DNA from: Heritagella_A intestinalis
GTDB taxonomy: Bacteria > Bacillota > Clostridia > Oscillospirales > Acutalibacteraceae
Length of the DNA stretch: 64,000 bases
Direction of reading: 5' to 3'
Assembly (NCBI GenBank): GCA_904418995.1
Contig: CAJFQF010000009.1
Span: 54,417 to 118,416, forward strand
The notes under the pieces were generated by a model. That model saw nothing but the letters and a program-made list of their open reading frames with translations, ran no database searches and had not been told where the DNA came from. Below, in pieces: positions 31,863-40,519 of this stretch (positions are counted from its first letter, which is position 1; the number at the start of each line of letters is the position of its first letter). The position numbers and the translations under genes were made by a program.

Positions 31863-33155
31863 ATGTATAAGCTGAAAACTTTTATCCGGGAGCTTCACAG
31901 CTTCCTGGTTCTGTGGTCTACACAGTCTCTTTCGTCTCTGGGCAGCTCTATGACGGGGTTTGCCCTGATTATCTGGTCTTACCAGCAGCAGGGTTCCGCC
32001 CTGAGCACTGCCCTGCTGTCCGTGTGTTCGTATACGCCTTATATTCTCATGGCGATTTTTGCCGGAGCCCTCAGCGACTCCTGGAATAAGAAAATCACCA
32101 TGCTGGCCAGCGATACCTTCGCGGCCCTCTGCACAGCAGCATCCCTGCTGCTCTTGTGTACTGGCCGGCTGGAAATTTGGCACCTGTATCTTCTCAATGC
32201 CCTAAACGGCCTTATGAGTACCGTCCAGCGTCCGGCCGCCGATGTTGCTGTCAGCCTGTTGATTCCCAAGAAGTATTATCAAAGGACCAGCGGGATGCAG
32301 CAGCTCTCCAATTCCCTGATTAACATCATTACCCCGGCGGCTGCTTCGGCAGTTTTGGCCCTGGCTGGCATCGAGGCTGTTTTGATTTTCGATTTGCTGA
32401 CTTTTGCGGTGGCCTTTATTGCCTTGCTGTGCTTTGTGAAAATCCCTGAGCCTCCCGCCCGGGAAGAACAGCGCGAGACAGTGATGCAGTCTGTGCGGTC
32501 GGGCCTGGGGTATCTGAAACAGAACCGGGGGATTCTGGACCTGATTCTGTTTCTTGCAGTCATCAATTTAATCGCTTCGATTTACGAGGCCGCCCTGCCT
32601 GCCATGCTTCTCTCCCGGGAAGGCGGGGGAGAGGCTGCCTTGGGCATAGTCAACACCGCCATGGGGATTGCCATGCTGGCCGGCAGTGTCCTGGTTTCCT
32701 TTTTGCCAGCGCCCAAAAGCCGGGTACGGGTCATCTGCAATAGCCTGCTGTTTGCCATGAGTACGGAGAATTTTCTTCTGGCCTTGGGCCACTCTGTGCC
32801 GGTTTGGTGTATCGGCGCGGCATTGGGCTGGATTTTTATCCCCATGATGAACGCCAATATGGACGTCCTGCTCCGGAACCGGATTCCCATTGAGATGCAG
32901 GGTCGTGTGTTTTCCGTGCGGAACAGCCTGCAATTTTTCACCATTCCCATCGGGTATTTTGTCGGTGGGCTGTTGGTGGATAGGGTGTTTGAACCGCTCA
33001 TGGCTTCTTTGCCCCAGGGCACGTTCCTTACTGCACTGTTTGGTTCCGGAAAAGGTTCCGGAGCGGCGCTGCTGTTTTTCGTCATCGGTTTTGCCGGGAT
33101 GTTTACCTGCCTGTTTTTCCGAAGGGACAAGAATCTTTGGAAACTGGAGGAGTAA
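31863..33155 (+). CDS. MFS transporter, Mef-like (MFS_3 family) efflux protein
   Basis: A 430-residue major facilitator with about twelve membrane segments, resembling macrolide-efflux Mef proteins and other MFS_3 exporters. The N-terminus FLVLWSTQSLSSLGSSMTGFALIIW and the loop IFAGALSDSWNKK (the family's motif A-like loop) support this. QRPAADVAVSLLIPKKYYQRTSGM also fits MFS_3. The ATG at 31863 has AAAGGAG at 31847-31853; an in-frame ATG at 31830 has none. The leader peptide and alternative hairpins upstream suggest control by ribosome stalling. The substrate is not known; drugs acting on the ribosome are the obvious candidates. Confidence 0.87.
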   Translation: MYKLKTFIRELHSFLVLWSTQSLSSLGSSMTGFALIIWSYQQQGSALSTALLSVCSYTPYILMAIFAGALSDSWNKKITMLASDTFAALCTAASLLLLCTGRLEIWHLYLLNALNGLMSTVQRPAADVAVSLLIPKKYYQRTSGMQQLSNSLINIITPAAASAVLALAGIEAVLIFDLLTFAVAFIALLCFVKIPEPPAREEQRETVMQSVRSGLGYLKQNRGILDLILFLAVINLIASIYEAALPAMLLSREGGGEAALGIVNTAMGIAMLAGSVLVSFLPAPKSRVRVICNSLLFAMSTENFLLALGHSVPVWCIGAALGWIFIPMMNANMDVLLRNRIPIEMQGRVFSVRNSLQFFTIPIGYFVGGLLVDRVFEPLMASLPQGTFLTALFGSGKGSGAALLFFVIGFAGMFTCLFFRRDKNLWKLEE

Positions 33156-33211
33156 TCCGGCTGTATGATTTTGAATAGGATAAATTTTTGCAGTTTTTAG
33201 GAGGATATCTT

Positions 33212-35296
33212 ATGAACGCAACTCTTTCCCCAATCGATGAGGGAGTGCTGGAAAAGATTGAAACCCTGATTTCGGAGATGACGCTGGAAGAGAAGCTCGG
33301 AATGCTCCACGGCGACAATGTGTATGATACCAAAGGCGTTGCGCGCCTGGGCATTCCGCCCTTCCGCTTCTCCGACGGCCCCATGGGGGTGCGCGGCGAG
33401 TTTGACCGGGAAACCTGCAGTTATGTGGGGGATACCGGCGATTTTGCCACTGCGTTTCCCTGTATCACGGCGGTGGCCGCCACCTGGAACCCCGAAATGG
33501 CCTATGAAAACGGGAAAGCCCTGGGCCGGGAGGTCCGGGGGCGGGGGAAGGACGTTTCCCTCTCTCCGGGAATCAACATCCACCGAACCCCTCTCTGCGG
33601 GCGGAATTTTGAGTATATGTCCGAGGACCCCTATCTGATTTCCCGGATGTGTATACCGGAAATTCAGGGGATTCAGGAAAACGACGTGGCCGCCTGCATC
33701 AAGCATTTTGCCGTCAATAACCAGGAAACGCGCCGCTTTGACGTGAATGTGGAAGTGGACGAGCGTGCCCTCCACGAGCTGTATCTCCCCGGCTTTCAGG
33801 CGGCAGTGCAGGAGGGAGGGTGCCTGGCTATCATGGGCGCCTACAACCAGTTCCGCGGGGAATACTGCTGTCACAACCAATATCTGATGCAGACCCTCCT
33901 GCGGGAAACGTGGGGGTTTGACGGGATCGTCATCTCCGATTGGGGCGCGGTACATGATACGAAAAAGGCGGTGGACGCAGGCGTACATTTCGATATGAAC
34001 GTCAGTAACCGTTATGATGAATATTATTACGCCAACCCCCTGAAAGAGCTGGTAGAAGCCGGCGAAATTTCGGAGGAAACGGTAAACGGGATGGTTCGCC
34101 AGATTCTGAAGATGATGTTCCGTCTGAAAATGATGGAGCCGGAGCACCGGAGTCCTGGCGGTTACAATACCCACGAAAACCATATTTCCGCCCGGAAAGT
34201 GGCTCGGGAATCCATCGTCCTTTTGAAAAACGAAGAGAAGCTCCTGCCGCTGTCCAAGGATTTCCATGGTTCCATTGCGGTGATCGGCGAAAACGCCAAC
34301 CGGATGCAGGCTTTCAGCGGCGGCAGTTCGGAGGTAAGGGCCCTGTATGAGATTACCCCCTTGTTGGGAATCCAGATGCATCTGGGCGGCAACTTCCACG
34401 TGCAGTATGCCAAAGGGTATTCCTCCAATCCGGAGGATACAGACCAGCGGGAAAAGCTGGCGGAGGAAGCCTGTAAGCTGGCGGCATCGTCGGATGTCGT
34501 GATTTATGTGGGCGGCCTCAACCATGATTACGACATGGAAGGCCAGGACCGGCCGGACATGAAGCTGCCCTACGGCCAGGACGCGCTGATCGGCAGGCTT
34601 TTGGATGCCAATCCCAATACGGTTATCGTCAATATGAGCGGCTCGCCAGTGGAAATGAGAAGCTGGATTGACCGCGCAAAGGCGGTAGTGCAGTATTGGT
34701 ATGCCGGTACAGAAGGGGGCATGGCGCTGGCGGAAGTGCTGTTTGGCGATGTGAACCCCTCTGGCAAGCTGCCCACCACCTTCCCCAAGGCGTTGGAGGA
34801 TACGCCGGTTTCCCGGTTCGGAGAATTTCCCGGCGGCGATACCGTCACCTATAAGGAAGGCATTTATGTGGGCTACCGCTACTACGACAGCTTTGACGTG
34901 GAACCGGAGTTCTGCTTTGGCCACGGGCTTTCTTACACGGAGTTCGCCTATACGGATTTGCAGCTCCATACAGCCGAGGATCAGGAGGGTGCGCCGGAAG
35001 TCCGGGCAACCTTCACCCTCACCAATACCGGCGCCGTTCCGGGGGCTGAGGCAGCGCAGCTCTATGTGGCGGATACAGCGTGTTCTGTTGCCCGTCCCGC
35101 GAAAGAATTGAAGGGATTTGAAAAGGTATTTTTGCATCCCGGCGAGAGCAAAGAAGTTTCGATTCTGCTGCCCAAAAAGGCCTTCTGTTATTACAGCACG
35201 GAAGATATGGACTGGAAATTGGAACCCGGTCAATTCCGCATCCTGGTGGGGAGTTCTTCCCGGGATATCCGGCTGGAAGGCAGTGTGGAGCTTTGA
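33212..35296 (+). CDS. Glycoside hydrolase family 3 (beta-glucosidase type)
   Basis: A 694-residue GH3 enzyme acting on beta-linked glucosides or related sugars. The N-terminal barrel carries GPMGVRGEFDRE and CIKHFAVNNQETRR for substrate binding, and the nucleophile Asp243 in VISDWGAVH. The second alpha/beta domain and a C-terminal fibronectin type III-like domain (FTLTNTGAVPGAEAAQLYV) follow. No signal peptide is present, so it works on imported oligosaccharides. AGGAGG precedes the ATG at 33212. It starts 56 bases after the exporter, with no terminator between them. Confidence 0.94.
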   Translation: MNATLSPIDEGVLEKIETLISEMTLEEKLGMLHGDNVYDTKGVARLGIPPFRFSDGPMGVRGEFDRETCSYVGDTGDFATAFPCITAVAATWNPEMAYENGKALGREVRGRGKDVSLSPGINIHRTPLCGRNFEYMSEDPYLISRMCIPEIQGIQENDVAACIKHFAVNNQETRRFDVNVEVDERALHELYLPGFQAAVQEGGCLAIMGAYNQFRGEYCCHNQYLMQTLLRETWGFDGIVISDWGAVHDTKKAVDAGVHFDMNVSNRYDEYYYANPLKELVEAGEISEETVNGMVRQILKMMFRLKMMEPEHRSPGGYNTHENHISARKVARESIVLLKNEEKLLPLSKDFHGSIAVIGENANRMQAFSGGSSEVRALYEITPLLGIQMHLGGNFHVQYAKGYSSNPEDTDQREKLAEEACKLAASSDVVIYVGGLNHDYDMEGQDRPDMKLPYGQDALIGRLLDANPNTVIVNMSGSPVEMRSWIDRAKAVVQYWYAGTEGGMALAEVLFGDVNPSGKLPTTFPKALEDTPVSRFGEFPGGDTVTYKEGIYVGYRYYDSFDVEPEFCFGHGLSYTEFAYTDLQLHTAEDQEGAPEVRATFTLTNTGAVPGAEAAQLYVADTACSVARPAKELKGFEKVFLHPGESKEVSILLPKKAFCYYSTEDMDWKLEPGQFRILVGSSSRDIRLEGSVEL

Positions 35297-35336
35297 CTTG
35301 CGTTTGCGTGATTTTTAAGGAAAGGGGGCGGCTGGT

Positions 35337-35750
35337 ATGAAAGCCAGAGTCCGGCCAGAAAAAGAAATCTTCCTCCTCTATGGTTTGGGGGAGGAGACCG
35401 AAAAGGGAAAAAAGCTCCGGGAGCTTCTGGGCTCCATGGGCATCAAAACGGTGACGGTGACAGATGCTATGCTCTCGGAAACCGTGGAATTCTGCGCTGG
35501 CCTGCCGGGAAGCACAGCTTCCGGTGCGCCCTATGGGGGAGAATCCCTGCCCTACGAAATGATGGTCATGCAGATTACCCGTCCCCGTCTCAACGAGGTT
35601 CTCACAGCCCTGCACAAAGGCGGGCTTTTGGTAGAGCGCAAGGCGGTCATCACCCCCACCAACCGAAAATGGAGCTTCCAGCACCTGTATGAGCAGGTCT
35701 GTGAAGAGCATGAGTGGATGACGGCCAAGGCAAAACCGGGCCAAAATTGA
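35337..35750 (+). CDS. DUF3783 domain protein
   Basis: A 137-residue small soluble protein. The family pattern is visible in the strand FLLYGLGEE, the helix around RELLGSMGIKTVTV, and the C-terminal LVERKAVITPTNRKWSFQHLYEQ. The function of DUF3783 is unknown. The gene follows the GH3 gene by 40 bases with GGGGGCGG as ribosome site and ends before a strong terminator, so the two may be co-transcribed, though a functional link is not implied. Confidence 0.8.
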   Translation: MKARVRPEKEIFLLYGLGEETEKGKKLRELLGSMGIKTVTVTDAMLSETVEFCAGLPGSTASGAPYGGESLPYEMMVMQITRPRLNEVLTALHKGGLLVERKAVITPTNRKWSFQHLYEQVCEEHEWMTAKAKPGQN

Positions 35751-35766
35751 ATCCTGGACCTAGTAA

Positions 35767-35803
35767 GGCCGGACAGCCACAAAAGCTGTCCGGCCATTTG
35801 TTT
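35767..35803 (+). terminator. Rho-independent terminator
   Basis: GGCCGGACAGC (35767-35777) pairs perfectly with GCTGTCCGGCC (35785-35795), followed by ATTTGTTT. Confidence 0.88.
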
Positions 35804-35813
35804 GCCTGAGGGG

Positions 35814-35842
35814 TTGGAAAACGTCCCGAATTTTGCTATAAT
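35814..35842 (+). promoter_or_regulatory. thyX promoter
   Basis: TTGGAA at 35814-35819, 17-bp spacer, and an extended -10 TGC-TATAAT with TATAAT at 35837-35842. Confidence 0.8.
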
Positions 35843-35908
35843 AACTTGATAGTTATGAGTTCGGCATTTGTCCGCCGGTTTTTTTAAGAGAGAAAGGAAT
35901 GGTCCCTT

Positions 35909-36685
35909 ATGGCTACTGTCACCCTGTTGGCCTGTACGCCCTCGCCCGAAACCATCGTGGCATCCTCCGCAAAGCTGTGTTATTCCCCTTCGGACATCAG
36001 CACCCTTATGGAGGGGCTGACCTCGGAGAAAACGGCTTCCTTTGTGGAAATGCTGGCGGAAATCGGTCATGAAAGCCCCATCGAGCACGCTTCTTTCACT
36101 TTCGGCATTGAAGGCGTGTCCCGCTCTCTGCTGGCCCAGATTACCCGTCACCGCATCGCCTCCTACAGCGTCCAGAGCCAGCGGTATGTGAAAGAGGCGG
36201 CCTTTGAGTTTGTGGTTCCCCCGGAAATCGAGAAGATTCCCCAGGCCAAGGAAGAGTTCCTCCGGGCCATGGCCGAGGACCAGGCCCACTATGAATCCCT
36301 GACCGCCACCCTGAAGGCCGCCCATAAGGAGCGGCTTCTCCAGGAGGGGAAACCGGAAAAAACCGCGGACCGTCTGGCGGAAAAGCAGGCCATTGAGGAC
36401 GCCCGGTTTGTGCTGCCCAATGCCTGCGCCACCAAGATGATCGCCACCTTTAACGCCCGGTCTCTGCTGAACTTTTTCGCCCACCGGTGCTGCAACCGGG
36501 CCCAGTGGGAGATTCGGGAGGTGGCAGAGCAGATGCTGGCCCTGGTCAAGGAGCAGGCGCCTCATCTCTTTGCCCATGCCGGGCCGCCCTGCCTGTTTGG
36601 CCCCTGCCCGGAAGGGAAGATGTCCTGCGGCAAGCAGAAGCAGGTGCGCCAGAAATACGGCGTGGAGGGAACCACAGAAAAATAA
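35909..36685 (+). CDS. thyX: Flavin-dependent thymidylate synthase
   Basis: A 258-residue ThyX, which makes dTMP from dUMP using methylene-tetrahydrofolate and reduced FAD. The hallmark RHRxxSxxxxSxRY motif appears as RHRIASYSVQSQRY from residue 80. HESPIEHASFTFGIEGVSR upstream and ALVKEQAPHLF near the C-terminus fit the family. Use of ThyX instead of ThyA is common in anaerobes. The next gene is tmk, the following step to dTDP, 70 bases downstream. Confidence 0.96.
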   Translation: MATVTLLACTPSPETIVASSAKLCYSPSDISTLMEGLTSEKTASFVEMLAEIGHESPIEHASFTFGIEGVSRSLLAQITRHRIASYSVQSQRYVKEAAFEFVVPPEIEKIPQAKEEFLRAMAEDQAHYESLTATLKAAHKERLLQEGKPEKTADRLAEKQAIEDARFVLPNACATKMIATFNARSLLNFFAHRCCNRAQWEIREVAEQMLALVKEQAPHLFAHAGPPCLFGPCPEGKMSCGKQKQVRQKYGVEGTTEK

Positions 36686-36755
36686 ACCCGGGTTTGGCGG
36701 TGGAAAAAAGCCAGCGCGTTTTGGGCCCCGGGAACGAAAGGTTGATGAAGACAAG

Positions 36756-37418
36756 ATGAGCCTGATTGTGTTAGAGGGATTGGACGGTAGCGGAAAAGGC
36801 ACCCAGACAAAGCGGCTCTATGAATCCTTGGAGAAAAAGGGCCCGGTGCGCCGGCTTTCTTTTCCCAACTATGCATCCCCGTCCTCTGCTTTGGTAAAAA
36901 TGTATTTGCAGGGGGATTTCGGCTCCCGGCCCGAGGACGTCAACGCCTATGCGGCCTCCGCTTTTTATGCGGTGGACCGCTACGCCTCCTATCAAATGGA
37001 CTGGCGGCGGGACTATGAGGCGGGGGTGCTGCTGCTGGCAGACCGCTACGCCACCTCCAATTTGGTGTATCAGCTGGCCAAGCTCCCCCGAGAGGAATGG
37101 CCCGGCTATCTTCGCTGGGCTGAGGATTTTGAATACGAAAAGCTGGGCATCCCCCGTCCGGATTTGGTGTTGTATCTGGACATGCCTCCGGAAATTTCCC
37201 AAAAGCTGCTGTCCCAGCGGTATCAAGGGGATGAGAGCAAAAAAGACCTCCACGAGCGGGATACGGCTTTTTTGGCCCATTGCCGGGAATGTGCTTTGTT
37301 CGCAGCGGAAAAGCTGGGATGGGAGGTCATTTCCTGCGGCCGCCACGGGGAGCCCCGGCCCATAGAAGACATCCAACAGGAATTGGAAAGGAAAGTGACG
37401 GAACGCCATTTATGCTGA
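36756..37418 (+). CDS. tmk: Thymidylate kinase
   Basis: A 220-residue dTMP kinase. The P-loop GLDGSGKGTQTK is at residues 8-19, and the DRY motif occurs as VDRYAS and ADRYATSN. The lid region GDESKKDLHERD and the helix after it are present. The start at 36756 gives MSLIVLEGLDG; a longer open frame overlapping thyX is not credible. Together with thyX it forms a dTTP supply unit. The stop codon overlaps the next start. Confidence 0.93.
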   Translation: MSLIVLEGLDGSGKGTQTKRLYESLEKKGPVRRLSFPNYASPSSALVKMYLQGDFGSRPEDVNAYAASAFYAVDRYASYQMDWRRDYEAGVLLLADRYATSNLVYQLAKLPREEWPGYLRWAEDFEYEKLGIPRPDLVLYLDMPPEISQKLLSQRYQGDESKKDLHERDTAFLAHCRECALFAAEKLGWEVISCGRHGEPRPIEDIQQELERKVTERHLC

Positions 37419-38299
37419 ATTTTCACACGCCTACCATTGAAGACCGGGCCTGGATACAGCCCGTCCTTTCGACTGCCGGAGGAAGGGGCAGTGAGGATGC
37501 CTTTGGCACCTTGTTTATTTGGAGCGGGGCCTACCACACTGAGGTCTGCCGCCACGGGAATCTGGTGTTTACCCGCTATGGACGGGCTGCCCACACCTAT
37601 GGTTTTCCTGCGGGGGCAAAGTCTCCTCAGGAGCTCAAGGAGGCCTTGCTGTTATTGCAGGCACACACCCAGGAAACGGGGGAGGCCCTGCGTCTCTGGG
37701 GCATGGACAAAGGGGAGAGGGAGCAGATAGAAGCGGTTCTGCCTGGATTTTTCCGCTATTCCTCCACTCTGGATGACAGCGATTACCTCTATGCGCCGGA
37801 GGACCTCATCTCCCTGTCCGGACGGAAATATCACAGCAAGCGCAATCACATCGCCCGGTTCCGCCGGACGTATTCCTACACCTATGAGCCAGTGTCGGCG
37901 GAAAATTTAGAGGATTGCCGGCAGGTGGCCCGGGCCTGGTGCTTGGCCCATGGCTGCGGCGGCGGGCTGAAAGACGAGAACTGCGCTATTGGCAAGGCCC
38001 TGGATCATTTTGAGGCCTTGGCCTTTGTGGGCGGCCTTATCCGGATAGACGGCAAGGCGGTAGCCTTTACGGCAGGGGAAGCCATCAACGACCAGGTGTT
38101 TGACGTTCATTTTGAGAAGGCTCTGGACGGCTATGACGGCCTGTATCCCGCCATTAACCAGGCCTTTGCCGAACACGCCCTTTCCGGCTACCGGTGGATT
38201 AACCGGGAGGAGGATATGGGGCTGGAGGGGCTGCGCCGGGCCAAGGCTTCCTATTACCCGACGGAAGTGCTGGAAAAGTTCACGGCTGTCCGGGAATAA
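37412..38299 (+). CDS. DUF2156 family protein (LPG synthase C-terminal-like)
   Basis: A 295-residue member of DUF2156, the acyltransferase-like tandem GNAT fold related to the catalytic domain of phosphatidylglycerol lysyltransferase. It is soluble and lacks the membrane half of MprF. The signature SGRKYHSKRNHIARFRR is at residues about 135-151, and ITRIDGKAVAFTAGE-like and INREEDMGLEGLRRAKASYYP segments follow. It overlaps tmk by 7 bases (ATG inside the tmk end). The acceptor, lipid or peptide, is unknown. Confidence 0.87.
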   Translation: MLNFHTPTIEDRAWIQPVLSTAGGRGSEDAFGTLFIWSGAYHTEVCRHGNLVFTRYGRAAHTYGFPAGAKSPQELKEALLLLQAHTQETGEALRLWGMDKGEREQIEAVLPGFFRYSSTLDDSDYLYAPEDLISLSGRKYHSKRNHIARFRRTYSYTYEPVSAENLEDCRQVARAWCLAHGCGGGLKDENCAIGKALDHFEALAFVGGLIRIDGKAVAFTAGEAINDQVFDVHFEKALDGYDGLYPAINQAFAEHALSGYRWINREEDMGLEGLRRAKASYYPTEVLEKFTAVRE

Positions 38300-38314
38300 C
38301 AGGGGGGAATGGAG

Positions 38315-39178
38315 ATGCGGATTCAAACAGCAGAATATGGAATGCGGGACGCCCTCATAGCCCTTTGGCTGGAAGCCTTCGGCGGTTCGGAAGAGGAGGC
38401 CATAGCCTTTTTCCGCTGCGGCTGGCAGCCGCAGACCACCTTGGTGGCAGAGGAAAAAGGCCGCATCCTGTCGGCTCTGCATATGCTTCCCTGCCAGATG
38501 CTCGCCGCCTCGGGGGAGCGGGTGCCGGCCCATTATATCTATGCGGCGGCCACCGGCAAAGCCTATCGGAGTAAGGGTTATATGGGCGCCCTTTTGGAAG
38601 AAGCTGCCCGGCTGGGAGAGGCCCGGGGAGAGTACGCCTCGGTACTGCTGCCCGGGGAAGCCTCTTTGTACCGCTATTATCACCGGTTCGGCTACCGGAC
38701 GGTGTTCGGGGTGCGGGAATGTTTGCTGGACCGGCAGGCCCTTTTGGAAAATGCAGGGCCTCTTCCCCGGGAAAAAGTGGTGCTCACCGGCAAAGAGTGC
38801 GCCGCCGTGCGGGAGCGCTGCTTGGAACATACCCTCGGTTCTGTTATGTGGGGGCCCCGGGCGGTACAAAAAGCCCTGGAAATGCAGCGGTATAACGGGG
38901 AAGGCGTGACCTTTTCCCGGCAGGGCTACTGCATTTTTGCCCCGGACGGCACGGTGCGGGAGCTGATGACGCCACCGGGTGGGGAAGAGGCTTTGCTTCT
39001 CCAGGCGGCGTCCCAGTGCAGGGGAGAACTGCTGCGGGTGCGCCTGCCGGTGACTTCGCCCCTGCTGCCGGGATTGGGAGAGGTGCAGCCCAGGGGCATG
39101 ATGCGGCCCCTGCGGCCCTCTATTTTGGCGGGATTCCCCGCAGACGGCACGCCCTATCTGGGCCTTACCCTGGAATAA
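38315..39178 (+). CDS. GNAT family acetyltransferase (Eis-like)
   Basis: A 287-residue protein with an N-terminal GNAT domain. The acetyl-CoA loop region is YAAATGKAYRSKGYMGALL and the end of the core is YYHRFGYRTVF. The long C-terminal part (residues about 130-287) suggests a second GNAT/sterol-carrier-like domain as in Eis proteins. Two ATGs are possible; the one at 38315 is six bases from GGGGGGA, while that at 38309 touches it, so 38315 is chosen. It follows the DUF2156 gene by 15 bases and may share its transcript from thyX. Confidence 0.82.
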   Translation: MRIQTAEYGMRDALIALWLEAFGGSEEEAIAFFRCGWQPQTTLVAEEKGRILSALHMLPCQMLAASGERVPAHYIYAAATGKAYRSKGYMGALLEEAARLGEARGEYASVLLPGEASLYRYYHRFGYRTVFGVRECLLDRQALLENAGPLPREKVVLTGKECAAVRERCLEHTLGSVMWGPRAVQKALEMQRYNGEGVTFSRQGYCIFAPDGTVRELMTPPGGEEALLLQAASQCRGELLRVRLPVTSPLLPGLGEVQPRGMMRPLRPSILAGFPADGTPYLGLTLE

Positions 39179-39234
39179 TTTTTGTGTAAATCCCGCCTTT
39201 GGGCATATTCCTGGGGAAGAAACGAGGCCTGGCC

Positions 39235-39264
39235 TTTACAAAATAGGGAAATATCCGGTATAAT
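39235..39264 (+). promoter_or_regulatory. Promoter of the DJ-1/fthC/mltG unit
   Basis: TTTACA at 39235-39240 and TATAAT at 39259-39264 with an 18-bp spacer. Confidence 0.75.
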
Positions 39265-39321
39265 AATAGAAAAATGCCGAAACCGGCCCAGTGTCGGGGA
39301 CGAGGAAAAGGATGGTGCAGG

Positions 39322-39861
39322 ATGATTTATCTGTTTTTGGCCGATGGATTTGAAGAGATCGAGGCCCTGGCTACGGTGGATGTGCTCCGCCGGGCAGATT
39401 TGGAGGTAAAGACCGTGGGTGTGGGCTCCAAGCGGGTCACCGGTTCTCACCATATTGTTGTGGAGGCGGACCTGGAGCAGTTCGAGGTCCTCACTGATAC
39501 CATGGAGATGGTAATCCTCCCCGGCGGGATGCCCGGTACCCTGAATTTGGAAAATTCCCCTGTGGTGACGGCAAGCCTGCGCTACTGCGCCGACAACGGC
39601 CTGCCCATCGGGGCCATCTGCGCCGCGCCTTCGGTGCTGGGGCATCTGGGGCTGCTCAAGGGTAAGAAAGCCCTGTGCTTCCCCGGTTTTGAGCAGGAGC
39701 TGGAAGGCGCTGAGCTGGCGCCGGGCTTTGTGTGCCGGGACGGCTTGCTGGTTACCGGAAAAGGCCCCGGAGCTTCTTTGGAGTTCGCCCTGGAAATCGT
39801 CCGGATGCTCAAGGGCGAGGACACCGCCCAAAAGGTAAGGGTGTCGATGCAATGCCCGTGA
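39322..39861 (+). CDS. DJ-1/PfpI family protein
   Basis: A 179-residue DJ-1-type class I glutamine amidotransferase-like protein. The opening MIYLFLADGFEEIEALATVDVLRRA carries the conserved Glu, and the nucleophile elbow AICAAPSVLG the conserved Cys near residue 103. Members act in thiazole-like metabolism, stress defence or glyoxal/protein deglycation; the role here is open. The ATG at 39322 follows GGATGGTGCAGG, a weak site. It overlaps fthC by 10 bases. Confidence 0.9.
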   Translation: MIYLFLADGFEEIEALATVDVLRRADLEVKTVGVGSKRVTGSHHIVVEADLEQFEVLTDTMEMVILPGGMPGTLNLENSPVVTASLRYCADNGLPIGAICAAPSVLGHLGLLKGKKALCFPGFEQELEGAELAPGFVCRDGLLVTGKGPGASLEFALEIVRMLKGEDTAQKVRVSMQCP

Positions 39862-40475
39862 AAAATATCAAAGAGCTGAAAATCCGCCTGCGCGCCCGCT
39901 ATCGGAGCATCCGGGAAGAAATGCCCCCGGAGGAGAAACGCCGCCAGGATGAGGAAATCGCCCAGCGCATCTGGAAGATGCGGGAATACCAGCGGGAGAA
40001 GCTCTTTTTTACTTATGTCAGCAAGCCCATTGAGGTGGATACCTTTGGCCTGATTCGCCGGGCCTGGAAGGACGGCAAAACGGTTGTGGTTCCCCGGTGC
40101 ATCCCCGGCACCTATGAAATGGCCTTTTTTCGCATTGATTCTTTAGACGATTTGGAAAAAGGAAGTTTTGGCGTGCTGGAACCTATCCCGGAGCGATGCC
40201 AGGAAATCACGGACTTTTCAGCGGGATTCTGTATTGTCCCCGGCCTGAGCTTTGATTCCCACGGTTACCGGCTGGGATATGGGAAAGGCTATTACGACCG
40301 CTTTTTGGCTGGCTTTGGCGGGTTTAAGGCTGGAATCTGCTACAGCAGCTGTATCCAGTGGAATCTGCCCCATGGTTATTACGACAAACCCGTGGATGTT
40401 CTTGCCACGGAAAAATACACGCGGCGCATAAAAAAAGCGCCGGCGGCCCCTTCCCGCCCACAGCGCCGGAAGTGA
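39852..40475 (+). CDS. fthC: 5-formyltetrahydrofolate cyclo-ligase
   Basis: A 207-residue enzyme converting 5-formyl-THF to 5,10-methenyl-THF with ATP. The N-terminal basic segment IRLRARYRSIREEMPPEEKRRQ and the C-terminal phosphate/folate motif GYRLGYGKGYYDRFLAGF are diagnostic. It starts inside the end of the DJ-1 gene. It supplies usable folate, in keeping with the folate-dependent ThyX a few genes upstream. Confidence 0.94.
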   Translation: MPVKNIKELKIRLRARYRSIREEMPPEEKRRQDEEIAQRIWKMREYQREKLFFTYVSKPIEVDTFGLIRRAWKDGKTVVVPRCIPGTYEMAFFRIDSLDDLEKGSFGVLEPIPERCQEITDFSAGFCIVPGLSFDSHGYRLGYGKGYYDRFLAGFGGFKAGICYSSCIQWNLPHGYYDKPVDVLATEKYTRRIKKAPAAPSRPQRRK

Positions 40476-40519
40476 GCGTTCCGGAGAGAGGGCGGCCGTG
40501 TGAAGCAGGAGGTTTCTTC

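Noticed and set aside
33197..35233. A 678-codon open frame antisense to the GH3 gene
   Set aside because: Shadow of the GH3 reading frame; no start signal or recognisable domain.
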